A DNA stretch of 64,000 nt, taken from an uncultured Desulfatitalea sp. (GTDB lineage Bacteria; Desulfobacterota; Desulfobacteria; Desulfobacterales; Desulfosarcinaceae). Shown here piece by piece: positions 55,015 to 63,209 of this stretch (its first letter is position 1; the number at the start of each line of letters is the position of its first letter). The DNA is taken from NCBI GenBank assembly GCA_937868765.1, contig CALMNL010000011.1, positions 124,001 through 188,000 on the forward strand, written 5' to 3'. Made by a program: the position numbers and the translations under genes. A model generated the notes under the pieces. It did not search any database, was not told where the DNA came from, and saw only the letters and a program-made list of their open reading frames with translations.

Positions 55015-56243
55015 AGCCTCTGAAATCGAAAGCGGCGGGGACGCAGGCCGATTTTGCGGGAGAGACCTGGGTGCGCGCCGGCTGGCTGTTGGATGGCCGG
55101 GGCCTTCCGGCCCGCAGGGACGTGTGGCTGGGGCTGCGCAGCGGACGGATCTTTAAAATCGAGCCCTTCGGCGAAGAGCGTCGGGCAGCGATCGATCTGT
55201 CCCGCGCCACCGTATTGCCCTTGCTCATCGACGCCCATGTGCACCTGGCCTTTTCCGGGACGGAAAATGCCGCTGTGCGTAAGGAACAACTTGGCTATAC
55301 ACCGGATCAGACCCGCGCCGCTATTCGGACCAACCTCGCGGCCCATTGGCACCATGGGGTGGCAGCGGTGCGCGATGGGGGCGATCGCAGAGGGATCACT
55401 CTGGAATTCCGGCAGATGGCTGCCGGCACGACCTCGGCCGTGGTGGTGAAGGCTGCCGGAGCCGCCTGGCATGCCCATGGACGCTACGGCACCATGATCG
55501 GCCAGGCACTGCCGGTGGGGCCGCCGGCCCAAGCGTTGCAGTCCGATCTGGCCCATTGCGACCACCTCAAGCTGATTCAGTCCGGCCTCAACAGCATCGA
55601 CCGCTTCGGCCATCAGGGGTTGCCCCAATTCAGCCAGGAGGCGTTGAAAGCCATGGTAGCCGCCGCCCATGCGGCCGGCCGGCCGGTCATGGTGCACGCC
55701 AATGGTGAAACGGCGGTCCGAATGGCCATCGAAGCGGGCTGTGATTCCATCGAACACGGCTATTTCATGGGCGCGGAAAACCTCAGGCGCCTGGCCGACA
55801 AGGCCATCGTCTGGGTGCCCACGATCATCCCCATGGTGGCCCTGTCCCAGGCCCAAGGCCTGACCGCGGCGCAGCGGGAGGTGGCCCACAGAACAGTGGA
55901 TCATCAACTGGAGCAAGTGCGGCAGGCCCATCGCCTGGGCGTGAGAATTGTCCTGGGCACCGATGCCGGCAGCCAGGGAGTGGATCACGGCACCGCCGTA
56001 CGCCGGGAGCTTCAATTGCTGGTTATGGCCGGATTGCGGGTGGAAGAAGCGGTAAGCTGCAGCGCCAGCCATGGCGCCCGTCTGTTGGATTTAAATGATC
56101 GCGGAGCCATCGTTCCCGGCTGTCGTGGCGATCTTCTCGCCGTGAACGGGCCGCCCGAAATGCTTGTCACGAATCTGGAAAAGATTGAGGCGATGTGCAT
56201 CGCAGGTCGATGGCGAGATCCTGAGATTTTACCCATACCTTGA
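55011..56243 (+). CDS. Amidohydrolase (imidazolonepropionase/prolidase-like)
   Basis: The 410-residue metal-dependent TIM-barrel hydrolase has the metal-binding HxH in IDAHVHLAFSG near residue 80, a likely carboxylated or binding Lys in HLKLIQSG, His in MVHANGE and SIEHGYFMG, and the catalytic Asp in LGTDAGSQG. The C-terminal PGCRGDLLAV is typical of the superfamily. Substrates range from imidazolonepropionate to Xaa-Pro dipeptides and cannot be read here. It is translationally coupled to cinA, an unusual pair, and converges on the methyltransferase with 3 nt between stops. Confidence 0.86.
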   Translation: MKPLKSKAAGTQADFAGETWVRAGWLLDGRGLPARRDVWLGLRSGRIFKIEPFGEERRAAIDLSRATVLPLLIDAHVHLAFSGTENAAVRKEQLGYTPDQTRAAIRTNLAAHWHHGVAAVRDGGDRRGITLEFRQMAAGTTSAVVVKAAGAAWHAHGRYGTMIGQALPVGPPAQALQSDLAHCDHLKLIQSGLNSIDRFGHQGLPQFSQEALKAMVAAAHAAGRPVMVHANGETAVRMAIEAGCDSIEHGYFMGAENLRRLADKAIVWVPTIIPMVALSQAQGLTAAQREVAHRTVDHQLEQVRQAHRLGVRIVLGTDAGSQGVDHGTAVRRELQLLVMAGLRVEEAVSCSASHGARLLDLNDRGAIVPGCRGDLLAVNGPPEMLVTNLEKIEAMCIAGRWRDPEILPIP

Positions 56244-56246
56244 TCG

Positions 56247-57359
56247 TCAGGCGGCTTTTTTCGTAATTTTTAAAAAATAATTGATGCCCAGTGACTCCTT
56301 TACCACTGCGATCTCCTGAATTTGGTTCTCCGGGATCGACCGGGCGAATTCCAGCATGTCCTGTTCATCCCGGTAGTAGAGAAACCAGTGGTAAACGTAC
56401 TCCATGACGAATTTGAGGTCCGGCGGGTTGCCGTGGGTGAAGTTGCCCACCACCAGGGTGCCGCCGGGCTTGAGCAGATCGAAGAGGTTTTTGGTGAGGG
56501 CCACCGTGCCCTTGCTGTCGTCCAGGGGGAAGGTCTGGATGTAGTCGTACAGCCCGGAGCTGTAGACCAGGTCGTAGCTCTCTTTTTGCAAATAGTTCAT
56601 TTCGTATTTCAAGGGGCTGAAGACAAAGCGGAACCCCTGGAAGTCTTTGCGCGGGGAGCAGAACCGCGCCATGAGTTTCCTGGGGCGGGCCGTCAGGTAG
56701 TTGCCCGATATGATCTGGAAGGCGTTGGCCAGGGCATATTTGAAGCGCGGTTCGCGGTCGGAGACATCATAAGCCTTAAGCGTCTCCATGTCGTGGTCCA
56801 GGGCCAGAAACTTGAAGTGGTCGTCTTTGTAGGTGTCGAGCAGTTCGGTGATTTCCTGGGCCGGTCCGGCTGCCAGACTCAAAATGCGGCCGCCGTTGAC
56901 CTTGATGATCTGCCGGGTCAGGAAAAGCTTGCGGTTGCGCACGGCCTGGCAGGCTTTGGTGGAGACGGCGTGCTTGTGCAGGAGCATGCCGAAGGGCGTT
57001 TTGCCCTCGAACTGGTTGCGGTAGATGAAGGTCATCATCTGGGCGTCACCTGCATAGCCGTTGGGCTTGTTGATGATCCGCCAGTAAAAGGGGGCCTCCT
57101 GAACGATTTCGAAGTATTTCGATTCCCGGATGTAACGCCGATGAGCCTCATCCTCGCTCTTTTGAAACCGTGAAGTCATCTCGCCCAGTTTGTCCATGAG
57201 CTCGAAGCGCCAGGGTTCGAACTGTTCAATCTCGCGGGTCAGGCGCTCTTCCAGGGCACTGCCCTTGTCGGTAAGGCTGTTCAATTTTTTGCGAAGATCG
57301 ATGTGCCCGGCCTCCAGCTCTTTGAAGACCTCGACAAACTCTTTTTCCAGCATCGCCAT
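56247..57359 (-). CDS. SAM-dependent methyltransferase, PhcB-like
   Basis: The 370-residue protein has a helical, coiled-coil-prone N-terminus (about 1-75), the motif INKPNGYAGD near 100 and a class I methyltransferase core: motif I ILSLAAGPAQE, the acid in ALDHD, and a post-motif DLLKPGGTLVVGNFTHG. NKP-x-GYAGD followed by this core is the pattern I associate with methyltransferases annotated for 3-hydroxypalmitate methyl ester synthesis (Ralstonia PhcB relatives); this rests on memory and needs a search. GAGGAG precedes the start. It lies 55 nt downstream of a hybrid kinase, as PhcB sits with PhcS. Confidence 0.75.
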   Translation of the reverse strand: MAMLEKEFVEVFKELEAGHIDLRKKLNSLTDKGSALEERLTREIEQFEPWRFELMDKLGEMTSRFQKSEDEAHRRYIRESKYFEIVQEAPFYWRIINKPNGYAGDAQMMTFIYRNQFEGKTPFGMLLHKHAVSTKACQAVRNRKLFLTRQIIKVNGGRILSLAAGPAQEITELLDTYKDDHFKFLALDHDMETLKAYDVSDREPRFKYALANAFQIISGNYLTARPRKLMARFCSPRKDFQGFRFVFSPLKYEMNYLQKESYDLVYSSGLYDYIQTFPLDDSKGTVALTKNLFDLLKPGGTLVVGNFTHGNPPDLKFVMEYVYHWFLYYRDEQDMLEFARSIPENQIQEIAVVKESLGINYFLKITKKAA

Positions 57360-57414
57360 TTCAACTCCTCTGCCACAGCCGATTTCCTCGGCGCACCATC
57401 AGCCGCAGGTCCTG

Positions 57415-59412
57415 TCAAACCGCCAGCAGCGTACTCGTGTCGCTCTGGCCGCCCTGTATCTCGGCATAATTCCGGGTCTGTTCGAGCACCTCCCGGACTT
57501 TCTTGGAAAGATCGTTGATGTTGTAAGGCTTTTGAATGAACCCGTTGCAACCGTTCTCCAGAATGATGTTGGCCTCTTCGGACAGGCTGTAGCCACTGGA
57601 GAGCAATACCTTGATGTCTGGATTCATCTCTTTGAGCAGGCTGAAGGTCTTGCCGCCGCTCATGCCCGGCATGATCAGATCGAGGATCACCAGGCTGATC
57701 TTGGGGCCTTCCACGGCATAGATCTCCAGCGCCTCCTGCCCGTCCATGGCCACTATCACTTTGTAGCCGAGGCTCTGCAGCATTTCCGTGGCCACGTCGG
57801 TGATCATGATTTCATCGTCCACCAGCAGGATGGTTTCGTAGCCGTGCAGGATCTTGCCGGGTTCGGGCGTTTCCTCGGGCAACACCATTTCGTTGGTCGC
57901 CGGCAGGAAGAAAGCGACAGTGCTGCCAGCACCCACCTCGCTCTGGACCTCGAAGAATCCACTATGATTCTGAATGATGCCGTAGGCCGAAGCCAGGCCC
58001 ATACCGGTGCCGCGCCCCATTTCTTTGGTGGTGAAGAAAGGATCGAAGATGCGCTGCATGGTCTTGGTATCCATGCCGATGCCGGTATCGATCACACTGG
58101 TCTTGACATAATTGCCCGGCTTGGCTTCGCGCCCCTGGACGCCGGCCTGGTCCACCGTGACGTTTTCGGTCTTGATCCGCAATTTGCCGCCGCCGGGCAT
58201 GGCTTGCCAGGCATTCATCAGCAGATTGAGCAGCACCTGCTCGATCTGGCCGCGATCGACGCTCACCACCGCCAATTCTTTTTCGAGCTCGAACTGGATC
58301 GCCACCTCTTTGTTGGTGCGACCGAAGAGGTTCGACGATTCGGTGATCAAGGCATTCAGGTTGGTGGGGTGTACCTGATATTTGCCGCGGCGGGCAAACC
58401 CGAGCAGCTGCTTGGTCAATTCGGAGCCTCGGATGACATACTGCTCGGTATTTTTAAGTTTTTCGTAATGGGGGTGGTCCGGCTTGGTTTTCAGCAGCAT
58501 CAAGGAGGTATTGCCCTGAATGCCCATTAACAAGTTATTGAAGTCATGGGCAATGCCGCCGGCCAGGCGGCCGATGGCCTCCAGCTTCTGAGCTTCCTGG
58601 AACTTGGCCTCCAGTTCGGCACGGCGCTGTTCGGCGCGCTTGCGCTCTTCGATCTCTTCGCTCAATTCCTTGTTCTTGTCCAGCAGCTGGGCGGTCCGTT
58701 TGGCGACAATTTTTTCCAGGCGGCGGTTGACGATCTTGACCTTCTCCTGCTCATTTTCCAACTGGAATGCCAGGAAAAAATCCCTGCGGGTATAGTGTTC
58801 GATGAAGTAGCAGGAGAACATGCCCGCAATGTTGGCGCTGATGAAGAAGAAGTTGTTGCTGACCAGCGTGGAAAAGGTGCCTTGGATGACTTGGGTGGCA
58901 ACCAGTTCGTAGAGCGCCACCAGGATCCATCCGGCGGTGGATGCGGCCACGAAACGCACACGGGTGAAGGTGTATCCCCAGATGAACACCAGGATCAGAC
59001 CGGCATAATACATCTGGTTTACAGGTGCCGGCAGGATGGCGATCATGTAAATGATCCCGCCGCCGGACACGATCATGGTCAAGGCCATGGCCGGCTGGAA
59101 ATATCGCTTGAAGAGGGGAAAATAGGAAAAAATGATCATCCCCATCATGAAGGGGCACACCACGGCGAAGCGGATGAGCCAGAGCTGATTTTTGATTTCT
59201 GGAATCAGGATGGCGTCCAGGATGCCGAAAAGCCCGTAAAGCACGATACCTGCCAGCAGGGAGAGCCGCACCGTCCTCAACGAATTGACAAAATAGTTTT
59301 CCAGAAAATCTTTTTCCAGATCACCTTGAAATGAAAGGGTAATAGGATGCAGCACAATCTTATTCTGCCCCTCGGTCGAGGCAGGCATCAAGGAGTCTCT
59401 GTTGCTTTTCAT
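57415..59412 (-). CDS. Hybrid histidine kinase with multi-helix membrane sensor and receiver
   Basis: The 665-residue protein has five to six membrane helices (about 47-215) with no large external loops, a coiled coil (EKIVAKRTAQLLDKNKELSEE, in part), the His box GGIAHDFNNLLMG near 302, an ATPase domain (DTGIGMD, GTGMGLASAYG) and a C-terminal receiver (ILLVDDEIM, Asp in LVILDLIMPGMSG). A sensor made mainly of membrane helices suits a lipid-like signal. GGAGGG precedes the start. It is upstream of and probably co-transcribed with the methyltransferase. A sigma-54-like promoter and a CTTAACACCT site lie upstream. Confidence 0.88.
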   Translation of the reverse strand: MKSNRDSLMPASTEGQNKIVLHPITLSFQGDLEKDFLENYFVNSLRTVRLSLLAGIVLYGLFGILDAILIPEIKNQLWLIRFAVVCPFMMGMIIFSYFPLFKRYFQPAMALTMIVSGGGIIYMIAILPAPVNQMYYAGLILVFIWGYTFTRVRFVAASTAGWILVALYELVATQVIQGTFSTLVSNNFFFISANIAGMFSCYFIEHYTRRDFFLAFQLENEQEKVKIVNRRLEKIVAKRTAQLLDKNKELSEEIEERKRAEQRRAELEAKFQEAQKLEAIGRLAGGIAHDFNNLLMGIQGNTSLMLLKTKPDHPHYEKLKNTEQYVIRGSELTKQLLGFARRGKYQVHPTNLNALITESSNLFGRTNKEVAIQFELEKELAVVSVDRGQIEQVLLNLLMNAWQAMPGGGKLRIKTENVTVDQAGVQGREAKPGNYVKTSVIDTGIGMDTKTMQRIFDPFFTTKEMGRGTGMGLASAYGIIQNHSGFFEVQSEVGAGSTVAFFLPATNEMVLPEETPEPGKILHGYETILLVDDEIMITDVATEMLQSLGYKVIVAMDGQEALEIYAVEGPKISLVILDLIMPGMSGGKTFSLLKEMNPDIKVLLSSGYSLSEEANIILENGCNGFIQKPYNINDLSKKVREVLEQTRNYAEIQGGQSDTSTLLAV

Positions 59413-59571
59413 GAACCCTCCGCCAATTGACCCTGTTGGCGTTCATCTCGCTGAATTCAAGCGCTCTGCAAGAAGCAGCGCATGGATGCCTCCGGTTTCG
59501 GCAGCCGTCCTTGCCACCTATTCGGTAGCGCATGCTCTTCTATTTTCGGTATTTGGTTTGAAAAGATTAGA

Positions 59572-59587
59572 ATCAAAGAGCATGCCA
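59572..59587 (-). promoter_or_regulatory. Sigma-54-like promoter P3 for the kinase/methyltransferase operon
   Basis: On the minus strand TGGCATG-CTCT-TTGAT has GG and the -12 dinucleotide 12 bp apart. It shares TGGCAT with P1 and P2, but -12 reads GA instead of GC, so it is the weakest of the three. It would start transcription near 59561. Confidence 0.4.
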
Positions 59588-59664
59588 ACCATCTTAATTC
59601 GCTGTAATTTCTGTTATCTTTATGATTTGGTTGGTATTTTAAGGAGTATGGTTACATTACGATG

Positions 59665-59674
59665 AGGTGTTAAG
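59665..59674 (-). promoter_or_regulatory. Candidate activator binding site (UAS 3)
   Basis: CTTAACACCT on the minus strand is identical to the first ten bases of UAS 1 and lies about 80-88 bp upstream of the P3 -24 element, the same distance as UAS 1 from P1. Confidence 0.4.
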
Positions 59675-59755
59675 ATAAAAATTGCTGTATCACTGACAAA
59701 ATAACGTCAGAACCGACAAAAAACGGCAGCTGAATTCGGGGCGAAAGTGGATGGT

Positions 59756-62700
59756 TTACTCTTCGGGGCCTTGGGGCTTGCGGGGTTTGAGCCGATCCAC
59801 CAGCCGAAAGAGTGGCTCGGCCCAATCGGCGGCGCGGCCGGGTTTGTATCGGTAGATCTCGGCCAGCGAAAGATGGGGGTCGCGGACGGGGCTGCGCAGG
59901 TAGTGGCGCAGCGCCTTGAGGCGTTCGCGGATTCGGGTTTCCACCTCTCCGCGTAAGGCTTCCTTGATGGTCAGAATGCGCTCTTTGGCGCCCGGTGGGG
60001 GTGTTTCGTTTTTGTATTTGGCCAATTTGTACTGGATGCGCAGTTGGATCAGCTCCTGCAAGCGGTCTTCGTAGGCCTTGTCGAGCCAGACCACTTCCGG
60101 GATCAGGTCGCCGAAATGGGTCACTCCCAGAATGTCCTTGTCCTGGGACCAGTAGCCCATGAGGAAATCCTGCTCCAGGTCCATATAATTCTTGAGCGGC
60201 ATATACATGCGTCGCAGGTAGGTCAGCACCTTTTCGGTTTTCTTCTTGTGGCCGCCGATGATCACCGAGCCGCCCACCTCGCCGTGCTTGACCCCCTTGG
60301 TCCAGGGGGCGCCGGTGATGCCGAAGTCGTTGAACACCGGGATCAACATGAGCGCCGACAAAGTGTTGATGGCCAGGGCATATCCGGCCGAGGGGCCGCC
60401 CACGTTATAGGAGGCCGAAAGCAATTGGTGATGGATGGTGTAGTCCTCCAGAAAATCACCGAGCAGCCGGGCGGTGCTCACCTTGGGGTCCAGCCCCTGC
60501 AGGTAGTTCTTGACCATGGTCAGGGCTTCCTGGGCCGATTGCTGGGTCATCTGTACGGCCATCTCCAATTCGGCGCCGGCCGCCGAGGATGACGAGACCG
60601 CGCCGGTGACCAGCACGTTGCGGTCCGAGACCCGGTAGGTGAGGCTGGTGGCGATGGGCAGCAGCACCCCGGTAAGGTCGTTGGCGCCCACGCCGATGAT
60701 GAATCCCACCTGGGGTTCCTGGCTCAACTCGGCTTCGAGGAATTCATCAAGTTGCACCTTGCCTTTACGGGTCGGGCTCTGGGAGATCTCCAGCTTGGCG
60801 GATTGCAGGTGGATCCTGGTCAAGGGGTACTGCTCGGGAGACCGGATGCGGCTGCAGCCGGCGCTGATCTGGTCGAAGTGGTCGATGATGGCCAGGGGAT
60901 TGGCCTTGATCAGCGCGCGTTCGACCTGGGGCAGGTCGATGGCCTCCACGATCCCCAGAAGGGTCTTGAGATTGAATTTGATGAAGTTGGTTTTGCTCTC
61001 TTTGTCGGCATTCTCCATCTGGCGCAGCCGCAGCAGCACTTCGTATTCCGTGCTGCGCAGGGCCTTGGCTTTCTCCACGAAGGCGGCATAATCGGCCGGG
61101 GTATTGCACAGTCCCTGGGCGGCCTCCAGTATCGCCTGAATCGACAGATTGGCGGCCAATGGGGTCTTTTCCAGAGCGATGGCCACGATGCGCTGGATGT
61201 CATCCTTGCTCATCATGCCGGTAACTTCCAATACCTTCAGACGCTTGGAGCGCACCAGGGCCGGGTCGATGATATCCAGGCGGTTGGTGGTCAGAACGGT
61301 AAAAACCCGGTGCAGGGGGATCTCGCCGTCGATGAGGCTGAGGAAGCGGTTGGTCAGCTTGTCGGTGGGCGAGCCTCCCGAAGCGCTGCGCCGGGGTGCC
61401 AGGGCATCGCCCTCGTCGAAAAAGATCACCGTAGGAGCGATCATCTTGGCGATGTCGAAGAGCTTTTCCATGTTCTCCACCGCACCGTCGATGGGGTTCG
61501 CCGGGTCCTGCAAAGCTGCCGCGCTGGTGGCGATATCGTGGACATCCTTGTTCTCGCTGAGCCAGGTGCGCACCAGGAAGGTCTTGCCGCCGCCGGGCGG
61601 GCCGTTGAGCACGACCCCTTTTTCTTCCTCGACGTTGTAGTAAAGACAGTTGTTGACCATCTCCGAGAAGATGTCTTTGATGCCACCCACGTACTCTTCC
61701 CAGCGCACCTGGCGGTCCATGCGGTCCACGATCTTCTTGTACAGGTCGCCGTAGGAGTTCTGAGCCACCAGTTCGAAGGCCCGGCGCACCAGCAGGGGGT
61801 CCCGCAGATAGGCGATATCGAAATCCTGCTTGATCTCCACGATCGAGTGGATCAGTTTGCGCACATACGAAGGAATCACCTTCAGGGTGCGCTCGTTGAA
61901 GACCTTGTAGATCCATTCCACGGTCTGGTCCAGTGACTCGGGCGTGATGCCGGCCGGCCGGCCGGCAGGGGGGGCGAAACCGGACGGCCGCACCGCGATG
62001 TCGTGGCGCTGCAGTTCCAGGCGCACCACCTCTTTGAGGTTGGCCGGATTTTTCCAGAAGTCGGCGATGTTGACGATCTGGCCCTTTTCCACGAAGCGGC
62101 GGTAGATGGCGGCATCGAAGCGCTCGGGTTGGTCCGTGGTGGCGATGAGCAGGCAGTCCCGCTTGCCACTGATGATTTCGTCGATGACGATATTGGAGGT
62201 GTCGATGAGGGTTCGCTGCTGGCGTTCGGCGCCGCCGGCGTGGCTCTCCACGCGGCCGAAGGCGCTGTGGGCCTCTTCCACATGACGGATGGCCGTTTTG
62301 CGCGGATCGCCCAGGGCGCGCTTGAAGTAATTACCAGGTTCACCCGCCAGCGCGGTCTGATAATCGTTGGGCGTCACCATGGCATAATCGACCTGCAGGC
62401 CTTGTTCTTCCAGCAGCGAAAGATGGCGCCGGATGAGATGGCTGAAAAGCCAGCGGATGACCGGCAGACGGGCGAGGCGCTTATAGAATTTCAGCCGTTT
62501 GAGGCGGGCGATCTCCATGGCCAGCGAAGGGTCGACCTCCTCCACACTTTTCCAGAACGGTTCATCGGCCAGCACGGCCTCCTTCTTCTGCTCCAGATCG
62601 ACTTCCGGCAGCACCTGATCCCGGAAGATCACACGTTCGATGGCCTGGGTGACGGTGGAGGTTTTGCCGCTGCCCGAAGGCCCCACGAATAGCAGCAGGG

Positions 62701-63169
62701 GCGCCTTGGGTATGGTGGGGTCGGCCATATACTCCTTGCGGATGTGGGCCCGGTAAATCTTTTCGAACAGGGATTGCATCTCCACCGGCACATGCACATC
62801 TGTCAACCCCTGGTCCAGCAGGCTCAACAGATAGAGATAATCCCTGGAGGTGACTTCCTTTTCCAGGATACGGTTCCAGGCATCCTGGGGATTGGCCTGT
62901 CCGGACAACGCGAAGCGCTTCTGCCAGTCGGTGAGGATAGCCGGGTCCTTGAGTACTTCGAAGCTTTTCTCCGGCGTTTCCATGAAAAAGGAGAGCATCC
63001 ACTCGATGGCGGCATTGAGCCAGCCGGCTGGCGGTTTGTACTGGTTGAGCCGCGCCCGCATGAAAGCCCGGGTTTCATAAGGCCATGACTCCACCAGCGC
63101 CTGAATCTCATTGATGCGCTGTTCGGGCAGGCGCACATAGGTCACTTTGCGGGTCGATCGGCGGGCCAT
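59756..63169 (-). CDS. Tandem-AAA ATPase with C-terminal Lon-type protease domain
   Basis: The 1137-residue protein has two ATPase cores: Walker A GPSGSGKT at 163-170 and GPPGGGKT near 523 with Walker B VIFFDEGDAL near 580 and LTTNRLDIID as sensor. The C-terminal part carries a Lon-like Ser-Lys dyad: Ser in NVGGPSAGYA near 926 and Lys in IGGHKKKTEKV about 50 residues later (43 in E. coli Lon). It has no membrane helix. GGAGAA precedes the start. It lies 40 nt downstream of an SPFH-protein gene, which suggests a membrane-tethered protease complex similar in logic to FtsH-HflKC. I do not recognise a named family; cellular substrates are unknown. Confidence 0.85.
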   Translation of the reverse strand: MARRSTRKVTYVRLPEQRINEIQALVESWPYETRAFMRARLNQYKPPAGWLNAAIEWMLSFFMETPEKSFEVLKDPAILTDWQKRFALSGQANPQDAWNRILEKEVTSRDYLYLLSLLDQGLTDVHVPVEMQSLFEKIYRAHIRKEYMADPTIPKAPLLLFVGPSGSGKTSTVTQAIERVIFRDQVLPEVDLEQKKEAVLADEPFWKSVEEVDPSLAMEIARLKRLKFYKRLARLPVIRWLFSHLIRRHLSLLEEQGLQVDYAMVTPNDYQTALAGEPGNYFKRALGDPRKTAIRHVEEAHSAFGRVESHAGGAERQQRTLIDTSNIVIDEIISGKRDCLLIATTDQPERFDAAIYRRFVEKGQIVNIADFWKNPANLKEVVRLELQRHDIAVRPSGFAPPAGRPAGITPESLDQTVEWIYKVFNERTLKVIPSYVRKLIHSIVEIKQDFDIAYLRDPLLVRRAFELVAQNSYGDLYKKIVDRMDRQVRWEEYVGGIKDIFSEMVNNCLYYNVEEEKGVVLNGPPGGGKTFLVRTWLSENKDVHDIATSAAALQDPANPIDGAVENMEKLFDIAKMIAPTVIFFDEGDALAPRRSASGGSPTDKLTNRFLSLIDGEIPLHRVFTVLTTNRLDIIDPALVRSKRLKVLEVTGMMSKDDIQRIVAIALEKTPLAANLSIQAILEAAQGLCNTPADYAAFVEKAKALRSTEYEVLLRLRQMENADKESKTNFIKFNLKTLLGIVEAIDLPQVERALIKANPLAIIDHFDQISAGCSRIRSPEQYPLTRIHLQSAKLEISQSPTRKGKVQLDEFLEAELSQEPQVGFIIGVGANDLTGVLLPIATSLTYRVSDRNVLVTGAVSSSSAAGAELEMAVQMTQQSAQEALTMVKNYLQGLDPKVSTARLLGDFLEDYTIHHQLLSASYNVGGPSAGYALAINTLSALMLIPVFNDFGITGAPWTKGVKHGEVGGSVIIGGHKKKTEKVLTYLRRMYMPLKNYMDLEQDFLMGYWSQDKDILGVTHFGDLIPEVVWLDKAYEDRLQELIQLRIQYKLAKYKNETPPPGAKERILTIKEALRGEVETRIRERLKALRHYLRSPVRDPHLSLAEIYRYKPGRAADWAEPLFRLVDRLKPRKPQGPEE

Positions 63170-63209
63170 GACGTTTCTCCGCTTCTAAAGGCTAACATGC
63201 CTTAGCTTT

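Larger units (their letters stand above)
59413..59755. other. 343-nt AT-rich intergenic region
   Basis: No gene is visible. The region is clearly lower in GC than its surroundings. It holds the presumed promoter and binding site of the minus-strand kinase gene (59572-59587 and 59665-59674) and the 3' end of the Lon-like transcript; no strong terminator hairpin was found. Confidence 0.7.
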
